Positions 42,457 to 50,738 of a stretch of 64,000 nucleotides of DNA are shown here, piece by piece. The DNA comes from Acidobacteriota bacterium (GTDB lineage Bacteria > Acidobacteriota > Holophagae > Acanthopleuribacterales > Acanthopleuribacteraceae): the NCBI GenBank assembly GCA_002747255.1, contig PDUC01000040.1:1-64000 (forward strand). Reading direction: 5' to 3'. A program made the translations under genes and the position numbers. Numbering within the stretch: position 1 is the stretch's first letter; each line of letters starts with the position of its first letter. The notes beneath the pieces are model-generated. The model had not been told where the DNA came from. It saw only the letters and a list, made by a program, of their open reading frames with translations, and searched no databases.

Positions 42457-44606
42457 CAACCAAGACTCAGACACAGTCAAACAAGAGCAAGGAAGCAACA
42501 AGCTTGAGAATCGCAGTAGCGGGGAACCCCAACACGGGTAAATCCACTTTAATTAACTCGTTAGCTGGAAGCTCCATACAGGTGGGCAATTGGCCCGGTG
42601 TAACAGTCGAAAAAAGGGAAGCAACCATAAAAGCTGGACCAAAAACCATTCACCTGATTGACCTCCCCGGTATTTATAAGCTTTCCGATCAAACAGCAGA
42701 AGAACGCGTCGCGAGTTGTTTTCTCCTGGAAGAAAAACCCGACCTCATTCTCAATGTAATTGACTCAACCAATCTGGAAAGAAATTTGAATCTCACCCTT
42801 CAGCTGCAGGAACTGGGTGTTCCCATGCTGATCGCGCTGAACATGTCCGATGAGGCTGAGAACAAAGGCATTCAGATCGACACCGATAAACTAGAGCGCA
42901 TTTTAAACGCGAAAGTCGTCAAAACCATTGCCACATCCAAGAAAAGTGTCCGCAAATTAAAAGAGCACCTGTGGTTACCTCACCCTTTTCCCAAGCAGTG
43001 GACAACGGGCTCTCTGCTCGAATCGCACCATCTCATCTTTGAAAAGCTCCATGAGAGCGAATGCCCCTTCCCGCTTACGAGGTGCATTTTACAGTTCCTC
43101 GATGGAGAGCCAAAGGCTGTCAATCAGCTTCAATCCATGGAGGAAGTGGATCATGAGCTTTTCACCCAGTGGACAGCTCTCATCAAGGAAAATCAAGTAA
43201 CTGATGCCAGATACAGCGAAACAGAGCGCATTTCCAAAGAAGTGCTTGCACTGAAAAAATCCAGCAAACCAGACTGGACAGACAAGCTGGATTCCATTGT
43301 GTTAAATCGCTTTTTAGGCATTCCCGTTTTCTTTTTCCTGATGTGGCTGGTCTTCAAAATGACCTTTGACATTTCCGGTCCTTTTGTCGACTGGATCGAC
43401 GTCGTAACGACCGGTCCCCTCACGCGCTGGACAGAATTGCTCCTCAATCTGTTATCGGCTCCGGAGTGGGTCATTTCCCTGGGAACCGAAGGTTTAATTG
43501 GTGGTGTTGGCTTTGTTTTGGCTTTTACGCCGGTCATCTTTGCAATCATGTTTTTCATGTCGGTCCTGGAAGGCAGCGGCTACATGGCACGTGTGGCCTT
43601 TATCATGGACCAATATATGCAAAAAATAGGTCTGCCAGGAAAGGCATTTATCCCGTTGCTGCTTGGTTTTGGCTGCAATGTACCATCGGTTTATGCTACC
43701 CGTACCCTGGATTCCAATAATGATCGCATTTTAACATGCTTAATTTCGCCTTTCATGTCCTGTGGGGCCCGATTGCCCGTTTACATTCTCTTCATAGCGG
43801 CCTTTTTCCCCGGTCATTCGGGTACGGTCTTGTGGGGCATTTACACCTTGGGTCTGGTGCTGGCTGTTGTAACCGGCATCCTGTTCAGGAAACTGCTATT
43901 CAAATCCGAACCCCAACCTTTTTTATTGGAACTCCCGCCTTACCGCGTACCCTTGGCCTCTCAACTGGCCAAAGAGACCTGGGAAAAAGGCAAGCACTTT
44001 TTGCAAAAAGCGGGTACATTCATTTTAGGTGTTTCCATTCTGGTATGGTTCATGTTCAACCTGCCCTGGGGTGTAGAAAATCCAAAAGACTCCGTTCTGG
44101 GAAAAATGGGACACATGGTAAGCCCCGTACTACAGCCCCTTGGTTTTGGCACATGGGAAGCCGGTGCTTCGCTGATAACCGGTGTGGTAGCAAAAGAAAT
44201 TGTGGTGGGAACCATGGGCGAAATCTACGCGCATCAGGAAGAGGAAGAAACCCAGACGCCTACCTTTAAAGAGGAAATGGCTCTCATAGGCAGTGGATTC
44301 GTGAACGCCTGCCTTGAATCGGGTCAAAACCTCATATCAACTATCAAGGTCAGTGCTCTGGCTACAGATAAACCCGAAGGAGGGTTGGTACAAAAAATTC
44401 AAAAGGTCTTCACGCCCCTGCAGGCCTTGTCATTCATGATCTTTGTCTTGACGTACATGCCCTGCGCTGTAACAGGCATTGCCATGAAACAGGAATTCGG
44501 CACATGGAAATGGTATGGTATCGCTATTATCGCAGGTCTGGTACTTGGCTGGCTGATAAGCTTCATTGTTTATCAGGGCGGCCTTCTAATGGGAATAGGG
44601 AGCTGA
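42453..44606 (+). CDS. feoB: FeoB, ferrous iron transporter
   Basis: This 717-residue protein has an N-terminal GTP-binding domain with G1 GNPNTGKST (24-32), the G3 DLPGIYKLS, NMSDE (G4) and a helical region. About ten membrane segments follow, including the Gate repeats GCNVPSVYATR and SCGARLPVY. FeoB imports Fe2+ across the inner membrane. The G4 motif reads NMSD rather than the usual NMxD, which is compatible with GTP binding. It is co-transcribed with feoA and a small Cys-rich companion. Confidence 0.95.
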   Translation: MTTKTQTQSNKSKEATSLRIAVAGNPNTGKSTLINSLAGSSIQVGNWPGVTVEKREATIKAGPKTIHLIDLPGIYKLSDQTAEERVASCFLLEEKPDLILNVIDSTNLERNLNLTLQLQELGVPMLIALNMSDEAENKGIQIDTDKLERILNAKVVKTIATSKKSVRKLKEHLWLPHPFPKQWTTGSLLESHHLIFEKLHESECPFPLTRCILQFLDGEPKAVNQLQSMEEVDHELFTQWTALIKENQVTDARYSETERISKEVLALKKSSKPDWTDKLDSIVLNRFLGIPVFFFLMWLVFKMTFDISGPFVDWIDVVTTGPLTRWTELLLNLLSAPEWVISLGTEGLIGGVGFVLAFTPVIFAIMFFMSVLEGSGYMARVAFIMDQYMQKIGLPGKAFIPLLLGFGCNVPSVYATRTLDSNNDRILTCLISPFMSCGARLPVYILFIAAFFPGHSGTVLWGIYTLGLVLAVVTGILFRKLLFKSEPQPFLLELPPYRVPLASQLAKETWEKGKHFLQKAGTFILGVSILVWFMFNLPWGVENPKDSVLGKMGHMVSPVLQPLGFGTWEAGASLITGVVAKEIVVGTMGEIYAHQEEEETQTPTFKEEMALIGSGFVNACLESGQNLISTIKVSALATDKPEGGLVQKIQKVFTPLQALSFMIFVLTYMPCAVTGIAMKQEFGTWKWYGIAIIAGLVLGWLISFIVYQGGLLMGIGS

Positions 44607-44608
44607 AA

Positions 44609-44740
44609 ATGATATGGGAAGACTTTATCTGGCTGGGTCTCATAGCCTGGGTAACTTACAAGAGCCTGTTCCCCTCCAGAAAATCACCAAAATGCGGCAG
44701 TTGCTCTGGTGCTTGTCAATACGGGAAAATGGAAGTGTAA
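44609..44740 (+). CDS. FeoB-associated Cys-rich membrane protein (43 aa)
   Basis: Two bases after the feoB stop, an ATG opens a 43-residue protein ending at 44740. It has one hydrophobic helix (DFIWLGLIAWVTYKSL) followed by a positively charged, cysteine-rich tail (KCGSCSGAC). This matches the FeoB-associated Cys-rich small proteins (FeoW/P-type) that occur behind feoB in many bacteria. They may bind iron or support FeoB; the function is not well established. It is easily missed by size cutoffs. Confidence 0.8.
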   Translation: MIWEDFIWLGLIAWVTYKSLFPSRKSPKCGSCSGACQYGKMEV

Positions 44741-44772
44741 CCCCCTGTTGCAGAAGGGTGCAACAAGGGGTT
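44739..44772 (+). terminator. Stem-loop ending the feo operon
   Basis: AACCCCCTGTTGC pairs with GCAACAAGGGGTT (one C/A mismatch) around an eight-base loop, followed by TTTCG. It overlaps the stop codon of the Cys-rich gene and probably ends feo transcription, although the T run is short. Confidence 0.6.
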
Positions 44773-45089
44773 TCGACTTGTATTGAAGCATTAAAAAACT
44801 CCCGTCTGCACCCTAGTTCCTACGAGAATCACGCCTGCTGAAAAAAATACACTTTTCGTATTGCAACAGAGGGAATCGTATTTAAGTGGAACATTTAGAA
44901 AGCGTCACTCCAATGACAAACAGCTCTCGCTTTTTTTATTTCTGTAAAAAAGACACAACGACCCATCCCTGCTTCTGCCCTTGTAAAAACAACTTTATTC
45001 CAACAGAAGTACCCCAACAGACACTACTGTGATAAACTTTTTACTCAACAGGGCTGTGAAAGCCGCGCCAATGAACAAGACTGAAAGAG
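44741..45089. other. Intergenic region between feo operon and transpeptidase gene
   Basis: Apart from the terminator stem at its left end, this 349-base stretch shows no gene and no clear promoter. A TTTTTTTATTTCTG run near 44930 is the only marked feature. Confidence 0.4.
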
Positions 45090-46769
45090 ATGCCAAACAT
45101 GTATAAAAGGAAAAGATCATTCAAAATAGGAAAACTAAAGTTCGTCTTTTTTACAGTAATCTTACTGGCTGTCGGATATTTTTCCTTTAACTACTACCTG
45201 GACAAATCACTGGAAAAAGGAAATGCCGCTTTACTTTCAGGTGATTTAAAAAAGGCTGAACTGTACTATTTAAAAGTGACTCGTCTCCCCTTCAGCAATG
45301 GAAAGGGTCATGATGGACTTGGAGCAGTGGCTCTTCTTCAAAACAGGCATGACGAGGCAAAAAATCATTTCCAGGTCGTTCTCGCCAATAAAACCAATGC
45401 CAATTTGTCCAATATTCAAACTGCCTTAAATGTATTTATCACCCGGGGTGATTATGAAGCGGGAAAAACATACAGAGACTTCCTTCTTCAATGGTTGGGC
45501 ACGGAGGTCAATCAATTCAACATCGAATATGCCGCACTTTCTCTGGGCAACTTCGAGTTGGCACAAGCAAGACAGTTTTTATCAAACACGCCCGAAGAAC
45601 AAAAGCAAAGCAAGCCCTATCAACGTATTCTCAGTTTAGCTGATGAATACGAGAACAATGAAGAGGTTCCTATCCTCTACGACAGAGATGGCGATCCTAT
45701 CATGGTTTTCAACTTAAACAACAGTCAATACGAATATGTAACACCTCAGCTTTTTTATGCATGGCCCAAACAAGAAGATTACGGCAATAAAATGGACCGT
45801 ATTGACTGGAAAAACAAAGTGTTCACCACCATTGACCTCGACCTCCAACGCGTCGCACATCAAGCCATGAAGGGTTATGAGGGAAGTTTGATATTGATGC
45901 ATGCCGGTTCTGGCGAAATAGTCGCTGCCTATGGCACCAAGGGGTTTTCCCCTTTTGAAACGGAGTTTGAACCCGGTTCAGTTATTAAAGTCCTCACTTA
46001 TGCAGCGTTCCTGGAAGAAAATGGCAATTCCGATGCATATGCTCCTAAAAATTATCCGGGCAACACGTCCATAAGTGGAAAGGTTTTTTACGACTGGAAA
46101 ACCCACGGCCAATTGAACAGCATTGGCGAAGGCATGGCCGTCTCCTGCAACCTTATGTTTGCCCAAATGGGTGTGGATATGGGATGGGTTTCGCTGCGGA
46201 AAATGTACAACAGATTTTTTGACAGAAAACAGACCGACTTCCTGCTCGGTAAAATGATGAAGGGTCAAATTCTTGAAACACCGACCAATGATTACGAAAT
46301 AGCACGCATGGCCATAGGTCTCGACGGTATCGCTTCTACGGTCAGAGGACTCATTCAAATTCCTGCAGCCATTGCAAACAAGGGTGTCTGCCCTTCCCCT
46401 GTTATGGTCAGCCGATGTGAAACCATCCATGGACAGGTTTACAAAAAGGCAACACCTGAAAATGGAAAGAAAGTGTTTCAGACGACCACAGCCACCGAGC
46501 TCATGGATTCAATGAAATTATCCCTCTCTTTTGACCAGGGAACGGCCCGGCGAGCTGCTGTTGAGGGCGTTGAAGCCGCCATGAAGACTGGCACAGCTGG
46601 AGAAAGACCTTTTGACTCCGTTATGATCGGTGTTCTGAATCCATCCAAACCTCAATTAGTCTTTGCTTTTCACCTGTATAAAGGCGGCAAATGTGAAATC
46701 AACGGAGCACTGGTTGCCTCGAGACTGCAATCTCAAATTAAAGTCATCGCACCGCAGTTTCTCCAATAA
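45090..46769 (+). CDS. Membrane-anchored transpeptidase (penicillin-binding type) with TPR-like region
   Basis: This 559-residue protein has a short basic N-terminus and membrane anchor (about 15-36), then TPR-like helices (about 38-185). A transpeptidase domain follows, with FTTIDLDLQ (245-252), the active-site SVIK (Ser297, Lys300), SCN (352-354) and KTG (499-501). All three penicillin-binding motifs are intact, so it should be a serine transpeptidase or carboxypeptidase in the periplasm. No glycosyltransferase domain is present, and the TPR-like region replaces the usual class B N-terminal domain. Two in-frame ATGs (45090, 45099) are possible starts. Confidence 0.85.
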   Translation: MPNMYKRKRSFKIGKLKFVFFTVILLAVGYFSFNYYLDKSLEKGNAALLSGDLKKAELYYLKVTRLPFSNGKGHDGLGAVALLQNRHDEAKNHFQVVLANKTNANLSNIQTALNVFITRGDYEAGKTYRDFLLQWLGTEVNQFNIEYAALSLGNFELAQARQFLSNTPEEQKQSKPYQRILSLADEYENNEEVPILYDRDGDPIMVFNLNNSQYEYVTPQLFYAWPKQEDYGNKMDRIDWKNKVFTTIDLDLQRVAHQAMKGYEGSLILMHAGSGEIVAAYGTKGFSPFETEFEPGSVIKVLTYAAFLEENGNSDAYAPKNYPGNTSISGKVFYDWKTHGQLNSIGEGMAVSCNLMFAQMGVDMGWVSLRKMYNRFFDRKQTDFLLGKMMKGQILETPTNDYEIARMAIGLDGIASTVRGLIQIPAAIANKGVCPSPVMVSRCETIHGQVYKKATPENGKKVFQTTTATELMDSMKLSLSFDQGTARRAAVEGVEAAMKTGTAGERPFDSVMIGVLNPSKPQLVFAFHLYKGGKCEINGALVASRLQSQIKVIAPQFLQ

Positions 46770-46855
46770 CCTCGCCTTGTACCAATCTGTCAATTGAGCG
46801 CGTTGTAAACGAGAATAAATACAGTTCAACTGAAAGAAAAAAACCTGGAACCCTT

Positions 46856-48022
46856 ATGAAAACCAATACCTATCTCCTGAGGCTGGGTGAAGTCACCCTG
46901 AAAAAGAGAAACCGCAACTGGTTTATCAACAACCTGGTCCGAATCATCAAGCCTCGAGTCAGGCACCTCGATGCCAAACTGGAAAAGAGACATAAAAAGC
47001 TGCTTCTCTATACCGAAGCTCCGGCAGATGAAGTCAGAAAAGCACTGAAAACCGTCTTCGGTCTTGTGGGTGTAAGTCCCATTTTCAAGACAACACGCGA
47101 CATGGAGGATATCAAGAAAACGGCTCTTGAACTCGTAAAACCTCACTTTGAATCTCAAAAGAGCTTTTCAGTCAAAGCAAAGAGAACTCAAAAAACCTAC
47201 CCCGTCAAATCACCGGACATACAAAGGCAAGTGGCCGAATATCTCTTTGAGCATGGTCTCAATTTAAAAGTGGACCTCAAACACTCCGAACTCACATTGT
47301 TAATCTCCGTCGAATTTAAAGAAACATGGTTGAGTTTAGAAACATGGCCCTGTCTTGGTGGTTTGCCGGTTTCCTCTAAAAACAAGTTCGGTTTGTTACT
47401 GAGCGGCGGCATTGATTCTCCCGTAGCCGGAAATCTCATCCAGAAGAGAGGTGGTTATCTGGAAGCCGTTTACTTCCACACCCCACCTTTCACCGTTGAG
47501 TCGGCCAAGGACAAAGTCATTGATTTAGCAGAAATCCTGTCGCGTTACCAAAATGGTTTCAATCTCCACATCGTCAATTTTACAGAAGTTATGAAAACCA
47601 TTAAGGCAAACTGTCATGACAGTCTGATGGTGGTTTTGAGCCGGCGTTTCATGATGCGAGTTGCCGAACGCATCATGACAGAAAAAGGCGGACAGGCTCT
47701 GGTAACAGGAGAAAGCCTTGGCCAGGTAGCTTCGCAAACGATTGAGAATATCTCTATTGCGAATTCTGTTGTGACGATGCCGGTATTGCGACCCTTAATC
47801 GGCATGGACAAAACCGAGATTATCTCGTGGTCCAGAAAAATAGACGCCTATGAAACATCCATCAGACCCTACGAAGACTGCTGTTCCCTCTTCGCCCCGG
47901 AAGAGCCCGCGACAAGGGCATCCGCGCGAAAAGTCCAGCATGAAGAATCCAAACTGGATATCAATGGTCTCGTTGAACGAGCTCTGGAACAAACAGAGTC
48001 TATCAGGCTCTGCCTTGATTAG
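46856..48022 (+). CDS. thiI: tRNA 4-thiouridine synthetase ThiI (without rhodanese domain)
   Basis: This 388-residue protein has a ferredoxin-like/THUMP N-terminus (about 1-165) and a PP-loop domain with LLSGGIDSPVAGNLIQKRG near 180. It also has the GESLGQVASQT and YEDCCSLFAPEEP motifs. ThiI adenylates tRNA U8 for sulfur transfer and in many bacteria also serves thiamine synthesis. It ends without the C-terminal rhodanese domain of E. coli ThiI, as in most bacteria, so sulfur must come from a separate carrier or desulfurase. Confidence 0.93.
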   Translation: MKTNTYLLRLGEVTLKKRNRNWFINNLVRIIKPRVRHLDAKLEKRHKKLLLYTEAPADEVRKALKTVFGLVGVSPIFKTTRDMEDIKKTALELVKPHFESQKSFSVKAKRTQKTYPVKSPDIQRQVAEYLFEHGLNLKVDLKHSELTLLISVEFKETWLSLETWPCLGGLPVSSKNKFGLLLSGGIDSPVAGNLIQKRGGYLEAVYFHTPPFTVESAKDKVIDLAEILSRYQNGFNLHIVNFTEVMKTIKANCHDSLMVVLSRRFMMRVAERIMTEKGGQALVTGESLGQVASQTIENISIANSVVTMPVLRPLIGMDKTEIISWSRKIDAYETSIRPYEDCCSLFAPEEPATRASARKVQHEESKLDINGLVERALEQTESIRLCLD

Positions 48023-48047
48023 AGGCCGTCTGTTCCGGTTCCAACAC

Positions 48048-48845
48048 TTAGCGCTGAGTGTGTTTTGAAATAATCTGCTGCATTTCCGAAGTAAAATGGG
48101 AACCCGATTTTTTATGCAATACCTCTCCATCGGGTGAGATCAACACATTGAGCGGTATGGAACGAACACCCCAGTGCCGGACAAACCTGCCGTCGATATC
48201 CGTCACAACGCAGTTTCTGTTCAGACCGTATTGTTCTGCCCAGTTTGAAGCGGTTTTCCGCGTAGCGGGTCTGCGACCTTCACCTGAGACCATAACCGTA
48301 ATGAAAACCACGTCTTCTGTGTGCTCTTCCATTTCCTTCATGTGGGGTGCCTGACTGCGACAAGGCGGGCACCATGGCGCACTGAAATCAAGCCAGATGT
48401 ATTTACCGCTGTAATCAGCAAGAGCAAAGTCCTGACCGTCTGCCGTTACCAGGTGATACTTATCCCGGCTGGAGTGGACGTCTTTTTTAACGGACAAAGA
48501 TGTTTTCTTCAAAATCATCCAAGCGGCCATAACGGCCACAAGAAGAAGCAATAGCCCGAAAGCAAATACCACGGGCTGCTTTTGTTGACGCTCTCTCAAT
48601 TTGACATATTCCATATCATACTGAATTGTTTTTCCGGGAAGCTCAATCGTTGGATCAAAAGGTTCGAAGCGATAAATGTAACCATCCTGTGTTTTACGCC
48701 TCTCGGCCGGGAAGTAATTTCCACCCTGAAACTGCAGTAATGTCTTACGGTAGTTGCGAACGGCCCAGTCACCATTTTGCCGAGGCGTTTGAATAAACAA
48801 GATTTCCTTGTCAATCCAAGCCCGATCCCGTCCAAAATTCCACAT
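48048..48845 (-). CDS. Membrane-anchored thioredoxin-like (TlpA/ResA type) protein
   Basis: This 265-residue protein has a cytoplasmic N-terminal region of about 90 residues with no recognised family, one membrane helix (about 91-111) and a thioredoxin-like domain. The active site is C159-P-P-C162 in SAPWCPPCRSQ, and a cis-Pro segment RSIPLNVLI follows. TlpA/ResA proteins act in the periplasm on cytochrome or protein disulfides, which implies the thioredoxin domain lies outside. The N-terminal region, rich in aromatic and basic residues, is unusual for this family. Confidence 0.85.
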   Translation of the reverse strand: MWNFGRDRAWIDKEILFIQTPRQNGDWAVRNYRKTLLQFQGGNYFPAERRKTQDGYIYRFEPFDPTIELPGKTIQYDMEYVKLRERQQKQPVVFAFGLLLLLVAVMAAWMILKKTSLSVKKDVHSSRDKYHLVTADGQDFALADYSGKYIWLDFSAPWCPPCRSQAPHMKEMEEHTEDVVFITVMVSGEGRRPATRKTASNWAEQYGLNRNCVVTDIDGRFVRHWGVRSIPLNVLISPDGEVLHKKSGSHFTSEMQQIISKHTQR

Positions 48846-49003
48846 AATGCCCCCTTTTCCACTATTGTAACGTAAAAGTACCGCTCAGGTATAAGTGAAG
48901 AAAAAAACCTTGATAATTAAAAGAATGTCGGTACCCTGATAAAGTTGCAGATCCAACTGGTAGTTCTCAGATCATCTCACCCGTGAGAATCTAAAAACAA
49001 AAT

Positions 49004-49032
49004 TAGACAGAGCAAGCCAGATATCAGATAAT
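49004..49032 (+). promoter_or_regulatory. Possible promoter of the sulfate-activation operon
   Basis: TAGACA (49004-49009), 17 bases, then GATAAT (49027-49032) match the sigma-70 consensus at five of six positions each. It lies about 40 bases upstream of the cysC start. A small hairpin, TCTCAC-CC-GTGAGA (48975-48988), lies just upstream and could bind a regulator. Confidence 0.5.
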
Positions 49033-49072
49033 ACACTGGTATTCGCAAGTAGAAAGGTTTCCGCACTCCTTC

Positions 49073-49813
49073 ATGAAAAAACACTGTCCACCCACCATTT
49101 GTTCGCTTACAAAGAGCATCACATGGCAAGCCGTTGCAAGCCTTGCCACAATGGCCGTGTTTTACCTGTTGACAGGGGAATTCACTTTCGCCGTTTTAGC
49201 CGGCGCTGTTGAGTGGGCGGTCAATTTCCTGCTGTCTTTTGGTCGCCAACACCTGTGGGCTAAGAACCGGCCTGAAGAGGGTCAAACCCAACCGATTGTA
49301 ATCTGGTTGACCGGCCTCTCCGGTGCGGGTAAATCAACAATTGCCAAACTCCTGGTCAAAAAATTCAAAGAAAACAAACTGCCCGTACAGTGGCTGGATG
49401 GCGATGTCACCCGTGAGTTCATCCCTGCAACCGGATTCTCCAGGGAAGAACGCGACCGACACGTCCTGTCAACCGGATTTATGGCGCGTACACTGGAACA
49501 GCAGGGAGTCAATGTGGTGGCGTCCTATATCTCGCCCTATAGGGAAACCCGTGAGAAAGTCAGAGCCATGTGCCGGAACTTTTTTGAAGTTTATCTGTCA
49601 ACACCGCTGGAAACATGTGAAAACCGCGATGTCAAAGGCCTCTATCAGCAGGCCCGTGCAGGAGCAATAAAACAGTTCACGGGAATTGACGATCCATTTG
49701 AAGCCCCTTTCAAACCCGACCTGGAGTTGGATACAACCCATCACTCACCTGAAGAAACCAGTGAAGTCATCTTCCGTGCCATTCAAGACCGGCTTCACAC
49801 CCAACACCTTTAG
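49073..49813 (+). CDS. cysC: APS kinase (CysC) fused to a DUF2061 membrane domain
   Basis: This 246-residue protein joins a small membrane domain (about 12-64, [20 protein letters not shown]) of the DUF2061 type to a full APS kinase (about 72-240). The kinase has Walker [10 protein letters not shown] (81-89), DGDVTREFI and [10 protein letters not shown], and the [10 protein letters not shown] segment. APS kinase makes PAPS from adenylyl sulfate. The DUF2061 part would place it at the membrane, which suggests local PAPS supply. It opens the operon with cysD and cysN. The usual DGDNVR reads DGDVTR, a small change. Confidence 0.85.
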   Translation: MKKHCPPTICSLTKSITWQAVASLATMAVFYLLTGEFTFAVLAGAVEWAVNFLLSFGRQHLWAKNRPEEGQTQPIVIWLTGLSGAGKSTIAKLLVKKFKENKLPVQWLDGDVTREFIPATGFSREERDRHVLSTGFMARTLEQQGVNVVASYISPYRETREKVRAMCRNFFEVYLSTPLETCENRDVKGLYQQARAGAIKQFTGIDDPFEAPFKPDLELDTTHHSPEETSEVIFRAIQDRLHTQHL

Positions 49814-49838
49814 TACCCTTTTCAATCAGGAAAAAACC

Positions 49839-50738
49839 ATGTCACTCACGCATTTGAAACAGCTTGAATCCGAAAGCATTTACATTATCCGGGAAGTTGT
49901 AGCGGAATTTGAAAATCCGGTTATGCTTTATTCCGTTGGAAAAGACTCTTCGGTCATGGTTCGCCTTGCTCAAAAAGCCTTTTACCCGGGCAAAATTCCC
50001 TTTCCGCTCCTGCACGTCGATACGTCCTATAAATTTCCCGACATGTACTCGTTCCGCGATCAATTTGTTGAAGCAGAGGGCTTGGATTTAATCGTGTACC
50101 GCAACGAAGATGCCATACAAAAAGCAACCAATCCCTTTGATAAAGGCCCTTCTGCCTGTTGTGCCCAATTGAAAACGAAAGCACTCCTGGACGCTCTGGC
50201 TCAGGGTGGTTATGATGCCGCTTTCGGGGGAGCTCGACGTGACGAAGAGAAATCAAGAGCCAAGGAACGCATCTTCTCCTTCCGGGACCGCCATGGACAG
50301 TGGGATCCTAAAAACCAGCGTCCGGAGTTGTGGAATCTCTACAATTGTCGGGTTCACATGGGTGAGAGCATCCGGGTTTTCCCCTTATCCAACTGGACAG
50401 AACTGGATGTCTGGCAGTACATCCTGATGGAAGAAATACCCATTGTCCCCATGTACTTTGCAAGAGAAAGAGAAGTCTATGAAATAAACGGTCAACTCAT
50501 TCCCTGTGAGGACATGGTGTTTCCAGATCGAGCGGTTGGTGCCAGAAAGAAGGTGAGTTGCCGCTTTAGAAGTCTTGGATGCATTCCCTGCACGGGAGCG
50601 GTGTTATCAACAGCAAAAACAGTGGCTGAAATTATTGAAGAAATTTTCACAGTAACCACTTCGGAACGCAACACCAGGGTCATCGACCATGACAGGGAAG
50701 GCTCCATGGAGCAGAAGAAAAAGGAGGGTTACTTCTGA
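49839..50738 (+). CDS. cysD: Sulfate adenylyltransferase small subunit CysD
   Basis: This 299-residue protein has the PP-loop [17 protein letters not shown], the [11 protein letters not shown] segment and the C-terminal [14 protein letters not shown]. CysD adenylates sulfate to APS with CysN. The frame is open from 49686 inside cysC, but the ATG at 49839 after CAGGA gives the normal family start ([14 protein letters not shown]). Its stop overlaps the cysN start (TGATG). Confidence 0.95.
   Translation: MSLTHLKQLESESIYIIREVVAEFENPVMLYSVGKDSSVMVRLAQKAFYPGKIPFPLLHVDTSYKFPDMYSFRDQFVEAEGLDLIVYRNEDAIQKATNPFDKGPSACCAQLKTKALLDALAQGGYDAAFGGARRDEEKSRAKERIFSFRDRHGQWDPKNQRPELWNLYNCRVHMGESIRVFPLSNWTELDVWQYILMEEIPIVPMYFAREREVYEINGQLIPCEDMVFPDRAVGARKKVSCRFRSLGCIPCTGAVLSTAKTVAEIIEEIFTVTTSERNTRVIDHDREGSMEQKKKEGYF

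Noticed and set aside
48044-48061. 18-base near-palindrome at the thiI/thioredoxin convergence
   Set aside because: The hairpin would have almost no loop, overlaps a stop codon and lacks a T run; chance occurrence is likely.
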